DNA from: Coriobacteriaceae bacterium
GTDB lineage: Bacteria > Actinomycetota > Coriobacteriia > Coriobacteriales > Coriobacteriaceae
Direction: 5' to 3'
Length of the DNA: 64,000 nucleotides
NCBI GenBank assembly: GCA_902363125.1
Contig: CABIZD010000002.1
Span: 206,851-270,850, forward strand
Position 1 is the stretch's first letter, and each line of letters opens with the position of its first letter. The position numbers and the translations under genes were made by a program. Under the pieces are notes generated by a model, which was not told the origin of the DNA, ran no database searches, and worked only from the letters and a program-made list of their open reading frames with translations. This document shows positions 63,050 to 64,000 of the stretch, piece after piece.

Positions 63050-63589
63050 ATGGATGCCCGCAAGGCAAAAAGCCGCGCCGCCATCGTCGCGGCGTTCTCC
63101 GAACTGCTGCGCGAAGAGGACTACGGCAAGATCACCGTCGGCGACATCATCGCTCGCGCCCATGTGGGTCGGGCCACGTTCTATGGCCTCTTCAAGAGCA
63201 AAGATGACCTACTGTCCGAACTCGTGAGCGACATCTGCACCCACGCCCTCGACGACGATGGCACACCGCTCGATGATCCGCTCGTACAAGTCGAGCATAT
63301 CCTCAACAACCTCTGGGAACGCCGCCAGGGCGTACGAGCCCTCGTAGCCGGCGCCGGCTCACGCGTCTTCGCCGACTGCTTACGCAAGACCATCATGTCA
63401 CGAGCAGCCGAAACCGTCCCCACCGACCCAAACGGCCCCGCCGCCACCATGGACCGAAGCTTCCTACTACACCACATAGCCTCAAGCTTCGTAGGAATGG
63501 TCCAATGGTGGGCCTGGCACAACTTCCAAGCAGATAAGGCCGACGTAGCCAAAGACTACTTATCAGCCATAAAGCCCCTCTTCAACTAA
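63050..63589 (+). CDS. TetR-family regulator, third gene of the lar unit
   Basis: 179 residues. N-terminal HTH SRAAIVAAFSELLREEDYGK with ITVGDIIARAHVGRATFYGL is classical TetR; the C-terminal domain resembles the TetR_C_8-type regulators. It starts 2 bp after the larC stop codon, so the three genes form one transcript. It may bind the long inverted repeat before larB. Confidence 0.9.
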   Translation: MDARKAKSRAAIVAAFSELLREEDYGKITVGDIIARAHVGRATFYGLFKSKDDLLSELVSDICTHALDDDGTPLDDPLVQVEHILNNLWERRQGVRALVAGAGSRVFADCLRKTIMSRAAETVPTDPNGPAATMDRSFLLHHIASSFVGMVQWWAWHNFQADKADVAKDYLSAIKPLFN

Positions 63590-63900
63590 GTAACTATCCC
63601 TTCCCAAAGTGGGAGCCCCATCCCAAAGTGCGGACCCCATTCAAAAGTTCCGCTCCGACTCTAGACGCCACGCATCCCAAAGTGTCACTCGCGCCTCAAC
63701 GCCCCCAACAGCAACAAGCCCCTCCCATCAAAATTCAGATATATATGTTGGGTTGCTTGCACGAACGCACCCGGATTCCCGCAGGTCACGGCACAAGTTA
63801 ACTTTCCGCCGCATTCCGCAGGACGCAAGAAGCCCCCGCCGCACGATGAACTGCGCCCCAATTCTTGGACGGGCTAATAAGCGGCCTACTGGAGTGGGTA
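63590..63900. other. Intergenic region with short CCCAAAGTG repeats
   Basis: In this ~350-bp gap the word CCCAAAGTG occurs three times between about 63604 and 63700, with CCCCAT after the first two. These resemble the units at 58271-58447. Nothing coding is recognised. Confidence 0.4.
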
Positions 63901-63901
63901 T

Positions 63902-64000
63902 GATGAATTGGACACCTAGTTAAGAGCGAAAGGTGTTCAAGATGGCCCAAAGAAGAAAGCGATACGACAGGCAGTTCAAGGTCTCGGCGGCAAAGGTGGT
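63902..64000 (+). mobile_element. Left end of an IS3-family-like element (partial)
   Basis: An ATG at 63942, after GCGAAAGGTGTTC, opens MAQRRKRYDRQFKVSAAKVV, the HTH start of an IS3-type OrfA (compare the RRYDREFK pattern). The sequence before it (TGAATTGGACACC) is a plausible terminal repeat. Only the first 59 coding bases are in the window. Confidence 0.7.

Overview
The window is GC-rich, gene-dense DNA that looks like a Coriobacteriia (gut actinobacterial) chromosome, most likely Collinsella. That assignment is an inference. It rests on the actinobacterial style of several proteins (GlnR-like winged-helix regulator, glutamine synthetase framework, LPxTG pilins with a class C sortase), the gatCAB route to Gln/Asn-tRNA, and many small intergenic hairpin repeats. 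Nearly all genes are chromosomal housekeeping or transport genes. I see no tRNA, rRNA or CRISPR array. Only the last ~100 bp look like an insertion sequence.

Layout. 1-4.5 kb: a two-gene ABC exporter (first gene cut by the window edge) divergent from an AraC regulator. 4.6-8.3 kb: gatC-gatA-gatB. 8.4-17.8 kb: a sortase-pilus locus (tip adhesin, minor pilin, major pilin, an unclassified winged-helix protein, class C sortase). 18.3-24.5 kb: HAD phosphatase, MFS transporter, molybdenum cofactor genes moaA and a moaC-mobB fusion, then an orphan nuclease-like gene bracketed by two copies of a 65-bp palindromic repeat. 24.7-30.9 kb: a heterodimeric ABC exporter, then a MATE efflux gene with its MerR regulator. 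31.0-36.7 kb: AT-richer accessory genes on both sides of ligA (Tat-exported C39-like protein, small membrane-anchored and secreted proteins, a DUF2975-like/HTH pair). 36.8-41.6 kb: HtrA protease, a GlnR-like orphan regulator with a glutamine synthetase homologue that has lost most metal ligands, and a HepT/MntA toxin-antitoxin pair. 41.6-45.6 kb: LacI and GntR regulators and an Old Yellow Enzyme-type flavoprotein. 45.8-54.1 kb: kdpFABC divergent from kdpDE, bracketed by 118-bp direct repeats. 54.2-57.7 kb: feoA-feoA-feoB and a FeoB-associated peptide. 57.9-63.6 kb: HPr with Asp at position 46, aspS, serB, and a larB-larC1-tetR operon. 63.9 kb to the end: start of an IS3-type element.

How the parts work together. 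The pilus genes form a self-contained surface-fibre module: one sortase and three LPxTG-type substrates. The tip gene carries a G9 tract that could switch it on and off. Kdp and Feo give high-affinity potassium and ferrous iron uptake, each with plausible local operators. The gat genes charge Gln (and possibly Asn) tRNA together with aspS. The repeats are a second layer: at least four families of short palindromes sit at gene ends and probably act as terminators. Some bracket single genes or whole operons.

The strongest unusual signals are the degenerate glutamine synthetase linked to a GlnR-like regulator, the repeat-bracketed kdp block, the repeat-bracketed nuclease-like gene, the RHH-MntA fusion antitoxin, the possibly phase-variable pilus tip, the HPr with a built-in phosphomimetic residue, and a LarC that lacks its C-terminal half.
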